Below are positions 1-10,116 of a DNA stretch of 64,000 nt, one piece after another; position 1 is the first letter of the stretch; each line of letters starts with the position of its first letter. Where the stretch lies: contig NC_065570.1 in the NCBI RefSeq assembly GCF_937616625.2, positions 10,798,001-10,862,000 on the forward strand, read 5' to 3'. This stretch comes from Mercurialis annua. Its lineage: Eukaryota > Streptophyta > Magnoliopsida > Malpighiales > Euphorbiaceae. Under the pieces are notes generated by a model. The model saw only the letters and a program-made list of their open reading frames with translations, searched no databases and was not told the origin of the DNA. The position numbers and the translations under genes were made by a program.

Positions 1-29
1 CTAGTAGTAATTGTTAAGCTTCCGCAACA
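1..29 (+). repeat. End of 5' LTR of the Tork-type Copia element
   Basis: These 29 bases end in CA and match 4648-4676 without mismatch. The primer-binding site begins two bases later. Confidence 0.9.
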
Positions 30-31
30 AT

Positions 32-44
32 TGGTATCAAAGCC
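32..44 (+). other. Primer-binding site (initiator tRNA-Met type)
   Basis: TGGTATCAAAGCC lies two bases after the LTR end, where plant Copia elements carry the minus-strand primer site complementary to the initiator tRNA-Met 3' end. The usual form is TGGTATCAGAGCC, so there is one difference. Confidence 0.8.
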
Positions 45-96
45 AAGGTTCTATTCTTGGCGTACTGGTTAGCTATTAAATAAAGTTGGAGCAGAA

Positions 97-3000
97 ATGT
101 CGGGAAACAAAAGTTCGTCCACATTGATAGCTTCTTCCTCGGGAAGAATGGCAATGTCAAATGCAAGAATTGCGGTGGAGATTTTTGATGGTACGGGACA
201 TTTCGGCATGTGGCAAAGTGAGCTTCTAGACGCTTTATTTCAACAAGGTCTAGACGTCGCTATTGAAAAAGAGAAACCGGAAGACCTGGATGAGAGAGAA
301 TGGAGTAGCATCAATCGTTTAGCATGTGGTACCATTCGGTCATGCCTTTCCAGAGAGCAGAAGTATCCCTTCTCAAAGGAAACATCTGCGTGTAAATTGT
401 GGAATGCATTGGAGGAGAAGTTCTTGAAAAAGAACAGTCAGAATAAGCTTCACATGAAGAAAAGGCTGTTTCGATTCACGTATCTCCCTGGTACTACTAT
501 AAATGAACACATCACAAATTTCAATCAATTAGTGGCTGATTTGTTAAATTTGGATGTGACGTTTGATGATGAAGATTTGGCTTTAATGTTGTTGGGATCA
601 CTTCCTGAGGAGTTCGAGTTTCTTGAAACTACTCTTCTTCACGGGAAAGTTGGTGTGTCTCTTAGTGAAGTTTGTGCTGCATTATATAGTTACGAATTGA
701 GGAAAAAGGATAAGAAAGAAACAACTAGTAGTGCGGTAGAAGCTTTGGTGGTTAGAGGCCGTCCAGAAAGCCGAATGAAAGGAAAGAAATGGAGATCAAA
801 ATCCCGTCTAAAGAAAGACGAATGTGCCTTTTGTCGAGAGAAAGGGCACTGGAAAAGGGATTGTCCTAAACGGAAGAACAAAAGCAAGACTGATAATGAA
901 AAAGCTGCCTTTGCTTCGAATGTAGCTGAGTGTGACAATGAAGATTCAGATCTTTCATTAGTTGTTGTGTCATTGACAAATACTCCTACTGCATGGCTTC
1001 TAGATTCGGGTTGCAGTCATCATATGTGTCCCAATCGGGAATTATTTGTTGACTTCAAAAAGCTAGAAGGTGGAGCTGTTTACACGGCAAGTAACAATCC
1101 TTGTATGACGGAAGGAATTGGTTCAATTCACTTGAGGAACCATGATGGGTCAACAAGGATTCTGAAAGATGTTCGCTATGTACCGAGTTTGACAAAAAAT
1201 CTCATTTCTGTAGGAGTCCTAGAATCAAAGGGCTTCAGAGTGACTGCAGAAAATGGAGTAATGAAAGTAATCTCTGGTGCACTAGTAGTCATGAAAGGCA
1301 TTCGAAAGAACAATAATTTGTATTACTATCAAGGTAGTGCAATTATTGGGACAGCTGCAGTAGCTTCTAGTGATGATAAGGAGCTAGAGGAAACCAGTCT
1401 GTGGCATAGGCGTTTGGGGCATGCTGGTGAAAAATCTTTGAAGGTTCTTGCAACTCAAGGATTGTTGAAGGGACTACGTTCCTGCAAATTGGATTTCTGT
1501 GAGCATTGTGTGAAGGGTAAGCAGACAAGGGTGAAATTTGGCACTGCGATTCACAATACTAAGGGTATTTTGGATTATGTTCACTCTGATGTGTGGGGCC
1601 CTTCCAAAACGGCATCAATGGGAGGCAAGCATTACTATGTTACCTTCGTTGATGATTTCTCTCGCAGAGTGTGGGTGTATACTATGAAGTCGAAGGATGA
1701 GGTTTTGGGAGTTTTCCTGACTTGGAAAAAGATGGTGGAAACTCAAACCGATAGAAGGATCAAATGTCTCCGAACGGACAATGGCGGAGAATATACTAGT
1801 GATCCTTTTATGAGAATCTGCAAAGATGAAGGCATTGTTCGACACTTCACAGTCAGACATACACCACAACAGAATGGGGTGGCAGAACGCATGAACCGAA
1901 CATTACTGGAGAAAGTTCGGTGTATGCTGTCCAATGCTGAGTTGGACAGAAAGTTTTGGGCTGAGGCTGTAACATATGCTTCTCACCTCATTAATCGCTT
2001 ACCATCATCTGCTATTGGTGGCAAGACACCTATAGAAAAATGGTATGGAGAACCTGCTAAAGATTATGATTCTTTACGTGTGTTTGGTTCCACTGCATAC
2101 TACCACGTAAAGGAATCAAAGTTAGACCCAAGAGCAAAGAAGTCACTCTTTCTGGGAATCAGCCAAGGAGTGAAAGGCTATCGTCTTTGGTGTCTAGAGA
2201 CAAAGAAAATAATATTTAGCAGGGATGTTACCTTTGATGAGTCTGCCCTGTTAAAGAAGGTAACATCAGAAAACATACAAAGTGATGGTACTTCACGGCA
2301 CGTGGAGAACACTCCAAAACAGGTGGAGTTTGAAAGAATTGTTGACCCAGTGAATGAAGAAGCAGACATGGAAACTCCTACGGAAGAGGAGTCAGATGAA
2401 GAAGAGGTTCAAACCCAAGAACCTCCACAACAACATGAGTCAATTGCATTAGGGAAGGGTAAACGGACAAAGAAACTTCCCGCTCGCTATGCTAATTTGG
2501 TAGCGTGTGCATCTTCAATTACAAATGATGAGCTTCCTTCCACTTATCGGGATGCTGTGCAAAGTTCAGAAGTAGAAAAGTGGAAGAATGCTATGCATGA
2601 AGAAATGCAATCTCTTCATAAGAATCAGACTTGGAAACTGGCAAGTCTGCCGAAGGGAAAGAAGGCAATTGGATGCAAATGGGTATATGCAAAGAAAGAA
2701 GGATTTCCTGACAAGGATGATATTCGCTATAAGGCAAGATTGGTAGCTAAAGGCTATGCTCAGACGGAGGGAATTGATTATAATGAGGTATTTTCTCCAG
2801 TTGTCAAACATTCCTCCATTAGAATCTTGTTGGCCTTAGTAGCACAGCTGGATATGGAACTAGTTCAGATGGATGTAAAAACGGCGTTTTTACATGGGGA
2901 CTTGGAAGAGGAAATCTACATGACTCAGCCAGAGGGATTCAAGGTTGCTGGTAAAGAAAAATTGGTGTGCAAACTTGAAAAATCGTTGTATGGATTGAAG

Positions 3001-4107
3001 CAATCACCAAGGCAGTGGTACAAGCGATTTGACAAGTTTATGTTGGGGCAGAAGTACACAAGAAGCAAATATGATCATTGTGTGTATTTGCGCAAGCTAC
3101 AAGATGGATCCTTCATATATCTTCTCCTTTATGTTGATGACATGCTGATAGCTTCGAGGAATAAAGGAGAAATTGAGAAACTGAAGGCTCAACTCAGTCA
3201 AGAGTTTGAAATGAAGGATCTAGGTGAAGCCAAGAAGATTCTCGGTATGGAGATAAGTAGAGATAGAAGTTTGGGAAAACTTTGTTTGTCTCAAAAGGAA
3301 TATTTGAGAAAGGTGCTAAAGCGTTTTGGTATGAATGAACAATCAAAACCTGTTAGTACTCCGCTCGCTCCTCACATGAAGCTGAGTGAATCTCTATCTC
3401 CAAAGAATGATGCGGAACAAGATTATATGACAAAGGTTCCGTATGCGAGTGCTGTTGGCAGTTTGATGTATGCTATGGTGTGTACAAGGCCCGACATTTC
3501 GCACGCAGTTGGGGTGGTGAGCAGATACATGCATGCACCTGGAAAGGAGCATTGGCAAGCTGTAAAATGGATTCTACGGTATATTCTGAACACCGTAGAT
3601 GTTGGTCTAATATTTGAGCGGGACGAGAAAGATGGTCAAAGTGTTGTTGGATATTGTGATTCGGATTATGCGGGTGACTTAGATAAGCGGCGTTCAACAA
3701 CAGGCTATGTGTATACATTAGCAAAGGCGCCGATTAGTTGGAAGTCTATTTTGCAGTCAACAGTTGCCCTGTCTACCACAGAGGCAGAGTACATGGCAAT
3801 TACAGAGGCTGTTAAAGAAGCAATTTGGCTTCAAGGGTTGCTTGGTGAACTGGGAGTTGGACAGAAGCATGTAGAGATACATTGTGATAGTCAGAGTGCT
3901 ATTCACTTAGCAAAGAACCAAGTTTACCATGCAAGGACGAAGCATATTGATGTCCGGTATCATTTTATCCGAGAGGTTATCGAAGAAGGTGGAGTCCTAC
4001 TTCAGAAGATTTTGACCACGGAAAATCCTGCGGATATGTTGACCAAAGTGGTGACAGCAGTCAAATTCAAACATTGTTTGGATTTGATCAGTATTCTCAG
4101 AATTTGA
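97..4107 (+). CDS. Copia gag-pol polyprotein, intact, 1336 aa
   Basis: One reading frame encodes the whole retrotransposon polyprotein. Residues about 25-205 are a UBN2-type gag region. A CCHC zinc knuckle lies at 243-256 ([14 protein letters not shown]). The aspartic protease has DSG at 303-305. The GAG-pre-integrase and zinc-binding HHCC region (H437, H442, C468, C471) precede the integrase core, whose catalytic triad reads D498, D561 and E597. Reverse transcriptase spans about 830-1080 with YVDD at 1012-1015. RNase H follows, with CDSDYAGD near 1190 and STTEAEY near 1230. There is no internal stop or frameshift, so all enzymatic parts look potentially active. Transcription would start in the upstream LTR, outside the window. 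The start codon is the first ATG after the primer-binding site. Confidence 0.95.
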   Translation: MSGNKSSSTLIASSSGRMAMSNARIAVEIFDGTGHFGMWQSELLDALFQQGLDVAIEKEKPEDLDEREWSSINRLACGTIRSCLSREQKYPFSKETSACKLWNALEEKFLKKNSQNKLHMKKRLFRFTYLPGTTINEHITNFNQLVADLLNLDVTFDDEDLALMLLGSLPEEFEFLETTLLHGKVGVSLSEVCAALYSYELRKKDKKETTSSAVEALVVRGRPESRMKGKKWRSKSRLKKDECAFCREKGHWKRDCPKRKNKSKTDNEKAAFASNVAECDNEDSDLSLVVVSLTNTPTAWLLDSGCSHHMCPNRELFVDFKKLEGGAVYTASNNPCMTEGIGSIHLRNHDGSTRILKDVRYVPSLTKNLISVGVLESKGFRVTAENGVMKVISGALVVMKGIRKNNNLYYYQGSAIIGTAAVASSDDKELEETSLWHRRLGHAGEKSLKVLATQGLLKGLRSCKLDFCEHCVKGKQTRVKFGTAIHNTKGILDYVHSDVWGPSKTASMGGKHYYVTFVDDFSRRVWVYTMKSKDEVLGVFLTWKKMVETQTDRRIKCLRTDNGGEYTSDPFMRICKDEGIVRHFTVRHTPQQNGVAERMNRTLLEKVRCMLSNAELDRKFWAEAVTYASHLINRLPSSAIGGKTPIEKWYGEPAKDYDSLRVFGSTAYYHVKESKLDPRAKKSLFLGISQGVKGYRLWCLETKKIIFSRDVTFDESALLKKVTSENIQSDGTSRHVENTPKQVEFERIVDPVNEEADMETPTEEESDEEEVQTQEPPQQHESIALGKGKRTKKLPARYANLVACASSITNDELPSTYRDAVQSSEVEKWKNAMHEEMQSLHKNQTWKLASLPKGKKAIGCKWVYAKKEGFPDKDDIRYKARLVAKGYAQTEGIDYNEVFSPVVKHSSIRILLALVAQLDMELVQMDVKTAFLHGDLEEEIYMTQPEGFKVAGKEKLVCKLEKSLYGLKQSPRQWYKRFDKFMLGQKYTRSKYDHCVYLRKLQDGSFIYLLLYVDDMLIASRNKGEIEKLKAQLSQEFEMKDLGEAKKILGMEISRDRSLGKLCLSQKEYLRKVLKRFGMNEQSKPVSTPLAPHMKLSESLSPKNDAEQDYMTKVPYASAVGSLMYAMVCTRPDISHAVGVVSRYMHAPGKEHWQAVKWILRYILNTVDVGLIFERDEKDGQSVVGYCDSDYAGDLDKRRSTTGYVYTLAKAPISWKSILQSTVALSTTEAEYMAITEAVKEAIWLQGLLGELGVGQKHVEIHCDSQSAIHLAKNQVYHARTKHIDVRYHFIREVIEEGGVLLQKILTTENPADMLTKVVTAVKFKHCLDLISILRI

Positions 4108-4180
4108 GATTTGGCGCTTTGAAGCGCAACGACAGGCACTGCTGAAGATAGTCCAAGTTTGTAGAGAGAGAAAATTCGCC

Positions 4181-4192
4181 TAGGTGGAGATT
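4181..4192 (+). other. Polypurine tract of the Copia element
   Basis: The purine-rich stretch TAGGTGGAGATT lies directly before the TG that opens the 3' LTR, the position of the plus-strand primer in LTR retrotransposons. Confidence 0.7.
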
Positions 4193-4676
4193 TGTAGAAG
4201 TAGGCTAATTTTTGTTGTGGTTTGTCCCACATTGGAAATGAAGTGGAAGGTGGGGCCTCTCTTCACCTATAAAAGAAAGCCCACTTTCCACTTCTAAAGT
4301 ATCCCATCTTCTTTCTTTCTTAAAGCAAATTAGCCTATTACTCCTTAGGTTTCGGTTTGCTTTCTCTCTCGAGTTTGTATTTTGCTACAAATAAATAGTG
4401 GAGTATTTTTGGCAGTGCCCGAGGATGTAAGCCGGTTCTTTTGGCTGAACCTCGTTAAAATTCTGGTATTCTCTTTATTATTTATTTAGTAGCTAACGTT
4501 TAGACTAGTTAGAGTTATTTATTGTGAAGTTAGTTATATCGAGTGAAATTTTGTCTAAGGAGTTTGGTACTTAAGTGGTCCACTTGTGACCCACCAATCT
4601 TTTCTGGGAATTTTCCGGTATAATTATTTAGCACAATACGTGACTTGCTAGTAGTAATTGTTAAGCTTCCGCAACA
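4193..4676 (+). repeat. 3' LTR of the Tork-type Copia element (484 bp)
   Basis: The LTR starts TGTAGAAG and ends GCAACA, the TG...CA form. A TATA box (CTATAAAA, 4267-4274) lies about 75 bp in and would drive transcription in the 5' copy. The last 29 bases match the window start. Unrelated AT-rich sequence follows at 4677. Confidence 0.88.
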
Positions 4677-5498
4677 GTAAAAATGACCTCAACTTTTTCA
4701 AATTTGAGGTTTCTACCCATGTATAGACAGAATTAACTGACTATATTAAACAAATCACATGGATGAATATATCAGACTCTTTTAGATTGATCAATTGTCA
4801 TTGTCTTAAATAATACATAAAAGTTCATAGAAGTTATGGACATACATATGAGAAATCGAACTAATTCCAAAACCTTAGAAGTTTATGATCATTCAATTTG
4901 AAAAATTGCATGAGCTTCAAAACTGTGTGCGAAAATTAAAACATTACAGTCCCAAAAAAATTTGTTTTGTTTGAGGACTTAGTAAGCCAGGAACTCAAAA
5001 CGTTATGTTTGAGGACTTAGTAAGTTTCTATTCACGTATTAATCATCTCTTCATATAATTTACTGTATTTGACGTGGCCATAATGTTTAAATTGAAAATT
5101 TTTAAACTATTTTATATTCTTCATTCATAAGTCATGGATTGCGATTTTGCCATAAAATTTGTTTTTCAACCGGAAACTCATGATGTTTACATAGATACTT
5201 ATATAGTTATAGCACTATTAAGCTAAGCGGTGCGTTATAACTTGTTTCAGTATTTTCGGCACATTAACAGATCCATTGATAATTTTGTAGATTTTTAAGA
5301 GATTGTTTTAGCAGAATATTTAATAGTTGTTGATTCCCAACTAATAATGTTGGTTGGGAATCCATCGTTTAACAATAGTGTTTTTAGCGCCATTCTTTCC
5401 GACAAAATATAAATATTGTATGTTAAATATTGTGGAGATACTAGGTATTTATCTTGCATTCATGTTCTTAAAAACATAATGTGATCTTTATTTCTAAT

Positions 5499-5788
5499 GG
5501 GTTAATTGCAAATTAATACACAAACTTTACCCCAATTTGCAATTACAACACGAACTTTAAAACTTGGCAAATTGGTACACCGATTTTCATTTTTTGGCGA
5601 ATTGATACACCGAACTGGAAAAACACTAACGTGGACATTGTCATATACAGCCACGTGTTGTTGTATGATTGGTCGATGTACCAATTTGCCAAAAAAATGA
5701 AAGTTGATGTATTAAATTGCCAAGTTTCAAAGTTCGTGTTGTAATTGCAAATTAGGAAAAAGTTCGTGTATTAATTTGCAATTAACCC
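5499..5788. mobile_element. Mutator-like palindromic MITE, 290 bp, 9 bp TSD
   Basis: The ends are inverted repeats starting GGGTTAATTGCAAATTAATA and continuing imperfectly over most of the element. It is flanked by the exact 9 bp duplication ATTTCTAAT (5490-5498 and 5789-5797). A 9 bp duplication with long terminal inverted repeats is the Mutator superfamily pattern. It has no coding capacity. Related copies lie at 12616, 12901, 16046 and 41491. Confidence 0.88.
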
Positions 5789-6973
5789 ATTTCTAATTGA
5801 TGTGTATTAAATGCAAATTTTAAGATGTATTAGAGGCTCATATGATTTTCCAAATTAATATCTTCAAATAGAAAATATCCCAATTGATATAGCATATGTA
5901 AAGAATGTTAGTAGTACTTAGAAAATATCCCAATTGGTAATAGTATATGGCCTATATGTCGCCAAGATTACAGTTTTGGTCCAAAGCTACTCTGTCACCA
6001 ATTCTGATCATTCTATAATTATTGATGCCTATAAACCCAAACCACTCAATTTCATATACCAATTTATTGTGATTTTTTTGGGTTTTCTTTTTTATTACAA
6101 AACAAAATATGGGGAATAATGATCATCGTGTCCCTCATTATTCAAATAATGTTTGACCAAACCTAAAAAGAAAAATAAAAACAAAATGCATGCATATGTA
6201 AATTGGGGAGGGACTTCTCTAATTTTAGTAAAATCCCAACATAACTTAGCTGGCAAAATAATATAGGTAGTGGAGAATTCATGTGATTCCATTCCCACGT
6301 TCATCATACTTTTCTACCAAATCATTTCAATTCTAAGAGATGTGATCACATCTATCAATCTATTTAGTCAAATCAATATTTAATAAGCATGTTTATATGG
6401 CATTGCAATGTTCGTTTGGAGGCATATGTAGTATAGAGATAAATAATATCATTTAAATCAAAAAGACTAAACAATTTCAGTTTTTATGATATTGATAGAG
6501 AAAGTGAGATATTATGTTTTCTGGATCATTATATCTTATATTTATTCTATTTTATCACAAAATTTAAATTTATTTAAAATTTAGATATTGTATTTTAAAT
6601 TTATAAACAACAATACATGAAATTTTGATGGTTTTAAAAGAAATAGTATTGAGAAACAATTTGTATAAAACTTGTGGTGCATCTATTTGCGTTAAGGGTT
6701 ATGGATATGTAACTGTTTAAGATATTATTTTACCGTCTTTTGCGAAAATCATTTTTTATATACATCATATCGTTAGTCTAACGGAAAAGTTATTTAGTGA
6801 TTTGATGTCAAATATTTTAAACTTATCATATTATATTTCTTTTCTTATATTAGTAATAAATACTGAATTGTTATGTCATTATATTTTTATTTTATTTTAT
6901 TTTGATGCTAGAAAAATGAATTTAAAAGCTTCAAAATATATTAAGACAATTTTCAGTTGTTTGTAAATTTAAG

Positions 6974-7365
6974 GGATATTAAATTCTGTAGGACACTAAT
7001 CTTTTCTCAAATTAAAAAAAGGTCACTAAACAAATTTTGTTATAAAATGGTCACTGAACTATATCTTTTGTTACAAAGAGGGTCACCCATATAAAACGTA
7101 CTGTTTTCACGCAAAAACACAACATTTGTGCTTACGTGGCAAATCAAAATTACAAAAACGAACATAATTCACTGACCATTTTGCAATAAAAGATATAACT
7201 CAATGAATTTTTTGTAATTCACAGAAAGTTTAGTGGTCTTTTTATAACAATAAAAATATTTTTGCAACTAACGGTATAGTTTAGTGACCATTTTATAACA
7301 AAAGTTTGTCTAGTGATCTTTCTATAATTTGAGGAAAGCCTAATTATCTACAGAGTTTAATATCC
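6974..7365. mobile_element. Mutator-like palindromic MITE, 392 bp, 10 bp TSD
   Basis: The inverted ends begin GGATATTAAA. They are flanked by TAAATTTAAG (6964-6973) and TAACTTTAAG (7366-7375), a 10 bp duplication with one mismatch. The inner arms repeat phrases such as GGTCACTRAAC in both orientations. A close relative with a perfect 10 bp TSD lies at 54978-55361. Confidence 0.82.
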
Positions 7366-7739
7366 TAACTTTAAGATTAAGTGCCAAAATCAAAATAAAG
7401 AATGTTACAATTAAAATTAAATAATATTAAAAATTTAGTACTAAATTAATTTGAGAATATCACAAAAATACCACAAAAATGGCTCAACATTCCATACATT
7501 GTCACCTAACTCCATTATTTATCATTCCTACCACAAAAACACAAAAATTTACAACAAACACCATTCCATTAAAAAGATGACACATGGCAAGCATGACATT
7601 ATCTTAATAAAAAAGAATAAAAACAGCTAACACATGTGATTTGCGTGTCAGAGCGCGTCAGCGCGCGTCATAGCGCGTCAGCACGTTAGAGCGTCAGCCA
7701 ATAGCACGCAAGCATCAACAAATTATAGACACAGTTTTG

Positions 7740-8545
7740 TAATATCATCAGATACTTCTCCGATACATCTCTGAGATATCATTGATACATTCTCCAAAAA
7801 AATAAAATTGACAGTTTTTTTATTTATCTTTTAAAAATATATTTTGATTATATATCGTATTTTATTATTCCTGTATATTTATAAATATAAAAAAATCCAC
7901 AAAATTATTCAAAGAATATTTACAAAAATTAGAAAGCGAGTTCAATTAAATACAATAAATAATTATGTATCAATAATGTATCAAACAAATATATGTAAAA
8001 AAATCACAGTGTGTAAATTTAGTAAAAATGTATAAATTTAGTAAAAACGTATCTATCATGTATCTATTTAAATACATTTAAAAATATATCTATCGTGTAT
8101 AAATTATGTATCAGCGAATTAAGTACATTTAAAAAATGTATCCATCATGTTTAATATTTTCTTAATAAATATCACGTATAAATTATGTATCGGAGATGTA
8201 TCACATATGTATCTGAGATGTATCGCATACGTATAAACATATATGTTTATAAGCTTTCCTAAATATAAAAACGAACCATCGAATTAGTCAGTTAATTCAA
8301 TTAATGTATCAAGTATGTATCTATCATGTATAAATTGTGTATGAAAGATGTATCAGAAACATATTCGAATTACAATTTAATGTAGTCGATTAGAATTAAA
8401 TAAGCACTAGAAAATAACATTAGCAACAATAAAACATTCGAAATGCACTATCTAACATTCAAAGATTACAAAATTAAACTCAATTCATTAAAAATAAAAT
8501 TAGATATGTATCGCGGATGTATCAAAAATGTATCAGAGATGTATC
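7740..8545. repeat. Zone of dispersed TGTATC / GATACA repeats
   Basis: More than a dozen TGTATC motifs, often within GAGATGTATC or similar, fill the right two-thirds. The left edge (about 7747-7800) carries the reverse orientation, GATACATCT and GATACATTC. Opposed subterminal repeats suggest the two sides of a non-autonomous DNA transposon, but no clean inverted ends or TSD were located. It could also be decayed minisatellite. Confidence 0.5.
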
Positions 8546-8645
8546 CGCTCTATTAATAATTTTCTAACGCTGGTCTCCATTTAATTTGTTAAGACTCACT
8601 TTCTCGAGAAAATGGCAAGACTCACTTTTTTTCATTTTTTAACTA

Positions 8646-9095
8646 TCACTCTATCACTAATTGCAGCTCATGATCATACAATGCCTTCTTAGAAGGATTA
8701 GAAAACACCATCCAGGCTTCAGATACAAGCCGAAAAGCCAGCTCAGCAAATGAAAGCCTATTCCTCGTCGGATTCAACTGCAAAGCTAATTTTCTGTACT
8801 GATTCGCGACGAGTTTCATCGATTGACTCAGTCTTGAAATCTGTAATATCGCATAATAGTCGTTGTTATTGCTTCCCGTGTTGTAGTTTATCACTCTTAA
8901 TTCTCCGGCGAGGAGCGTGTCAGCTACGGCGATTATTTGGTCGGCGAATTTGAGTAATCTAGGGTCCGATTCACGCGCCCGGATCGCGAAGCTTTTAGCT
9001 CCTTGAACATCGCGTGCTGTTAGTAGCTTCTCTGATATCGTCAACCACTGTTCCGCCTCTATTCTGTAACTACCACCGCCACCGACGCTGTCCAT
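8646..9095 (-). CDS. J-like (DnaJ-related) protein lacking the HPD motif, 149 aa
   Basis: A single-exon gene. Residues 12-47 (EAEQWLTISEKLL...ARESDP) match the N-terminal helix-rich segment common to a plant-specific group of DnaJ proteins. Residues about 80-143 align with a J domain: DYYAILQI at the start and the helix III pattern SEAWMVFSNPSKKALYDHEL at the end. The diagnostic HPD tripeptide that stimulates Hsp70 ATPase is replaced by NPT (108-110), so it should be classed as J-like. Such proteins are not expected to activate Hsp70 in the usual way, although they may bind clients or partners. The ATG at 9095 follows a pyrimidine-rich leader on the coding strand and fits the family start. 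It is divergent from the WD40 gene about 1 kb away. No C-terminal DUF3444-type extension is present. Confidence 0.78.
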   Translation of the reverse strand: MDSVGGGGSYRIEAEQWLTISEKLLTARDVQGAKSFAIRARESDPRLLKFADQIIAVADTLLAGELRVINYNTGSNNNDYYAILQISRLSQSMKLVANQYRKLALQLNPTRNRLSFAELAFRLVSEAWMVFSNPSKKALYDHELQLVIE

Positions 9096-10116
9096 TTCTC
9101 TCTCTAATTTTTATTACTTTCTCTAATTTTTATTACTTTCTCTCTCTACTTTGGGGATTAGGGTTTGGGGAAAAGGAAGAAGATGAAAAGGATGATGGGT
9201 CAATTTTTTTATTGAGTGGACGAAATAGCTCCGATTGGAGAGCTCGGTGGTGGAGAATGATGAGAGTAGTGGTGGTGGAGAATGATGGTGGTGAAGGATA
9301 GGATAATGGAGAAGAAGAAATAAATTATGAAGAAAAATGGTCTACTGAATGTTACATAGGTGAACACGTGTAAATTTAAGAAGAAAGTGGTGGTGGTTGA
9401 AAATAAATGAAGAAAGTTGGTGATTATGTAAATCAAATGGTGACAATGAAAATAGAATCATTAAAATTGTAAAGTGCGAAAATAAGAATAGTTTTTCTTG
9501 TTTTTCTGTTATTTTCTCAATTAATTTTGATAGATTTTGTTGGATCTTATAACATTATTCACATGATATCGACAACTCAAAAATTAGATAGGTCTGTCGT
9601 GCATTTCAGGTGGACTTATATATATTTTTATATAGTTGTATTCATATTAGATTAATTAATTTAAAATTTAGCGGATTCTGATGAAGATAACCGACCGTTG
9701 TTTGTTGTTGTCAGATCGACACTCCTCCTTTTCATTGAAAAACAATAAAAATTAAAGAGTTGAATATAAAACTTTTACTTATTTTTGTAAATAACTTGAA
9801 AAAAAATGTTTTCTATACTTTCCTCATTAAAATGTAATATATGATCTCAAAAATAAAAAAATAATGTAATGTAAAATATAAAGACTCCTCTTTGACCGTT
9901 TCCTTTCCTAAAAAATACCCAAATAAAACCCAAACATAACGGCAAGCATTACTTACCTCTCCCTTCTTTTCCTCTCCTCCCCCAAAATTATACAAACACT
10001 TTCAAGAAAACAACATTTTCTTTTCTTTTCTTTTCCTTTCTTTTTTTTTGATTTTCTTTTCTTCTTCTTTTTTTTTGCTGTTTCATTTCCATTTTCTCAC
10101 ACTCCAAACAATAAAA
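9096..10116. promoter_or_regulatory. Intergenic region between divergent J-like and WD40 genes
   Basis: This 1 kb stretch separates two divergent start codons and must hold both promoters. It contains a GA/GGT-rich purine block at about 9170-9330 on the J-like side and a long CT-rich tract at about 10010-10080 just before the WD40 ATG, typical of a plant 5' UTR. No single TATA box could be assigned with confidence. Confidence 0.5.

Larger units (their letters stand above)
1..4676 (+). mobile_element. Ty1/Copia LTR retrotransposon (Tork-type), 5' LTR cut by window edge
   Basis: The first 29 bases are repeated exactly at 4648-4676, so the window opens in the last bases of the 5' LTR. A primer-binding site resembling the initiator tRNA-Met 3' end follows (TGGTATCAAAGCC, 32-44), then one uninterrupted polyprotein (97-4107), a purine-rich tract (about 4181-4192) and a 484 bp 3' LTR (4193-4676). 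Domain order is gag, protease, integrase, reverse transcriptase, RNase H, which is Copia. The gag, GAG-pre-integrase and YVDDML motifs look most like the Tork/Tnt1 lineage; that lineage call is from memory of the family. The open frame and matching LTR ends suggest fairly recent activity, but the 5' TSD and most of the 5' LTR are not visible. Confidence 0.93.
4677..8645. other. Intergenic AT-rich region between Copia element and J-like gene
   Basis: No gene was recognised in this 4 kb. It holds the two MITEs and the TGTATC-rich zone listed separately. Short open frames here have no recognisable domain and AT-driven composition. A short GC-rich patch at about 7650-7700 repeats an AGCGCGTC-like 10-mer several times. 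Confidence 0.7.

Noticed and set aside
690..938. Minus-strand open frames inside the first Copia polyprotein
   Set aside because: They are antisense shadows of gag-pol with no domains of their own. The same applies to other antisense frames in this element and to those within 57400-61659.
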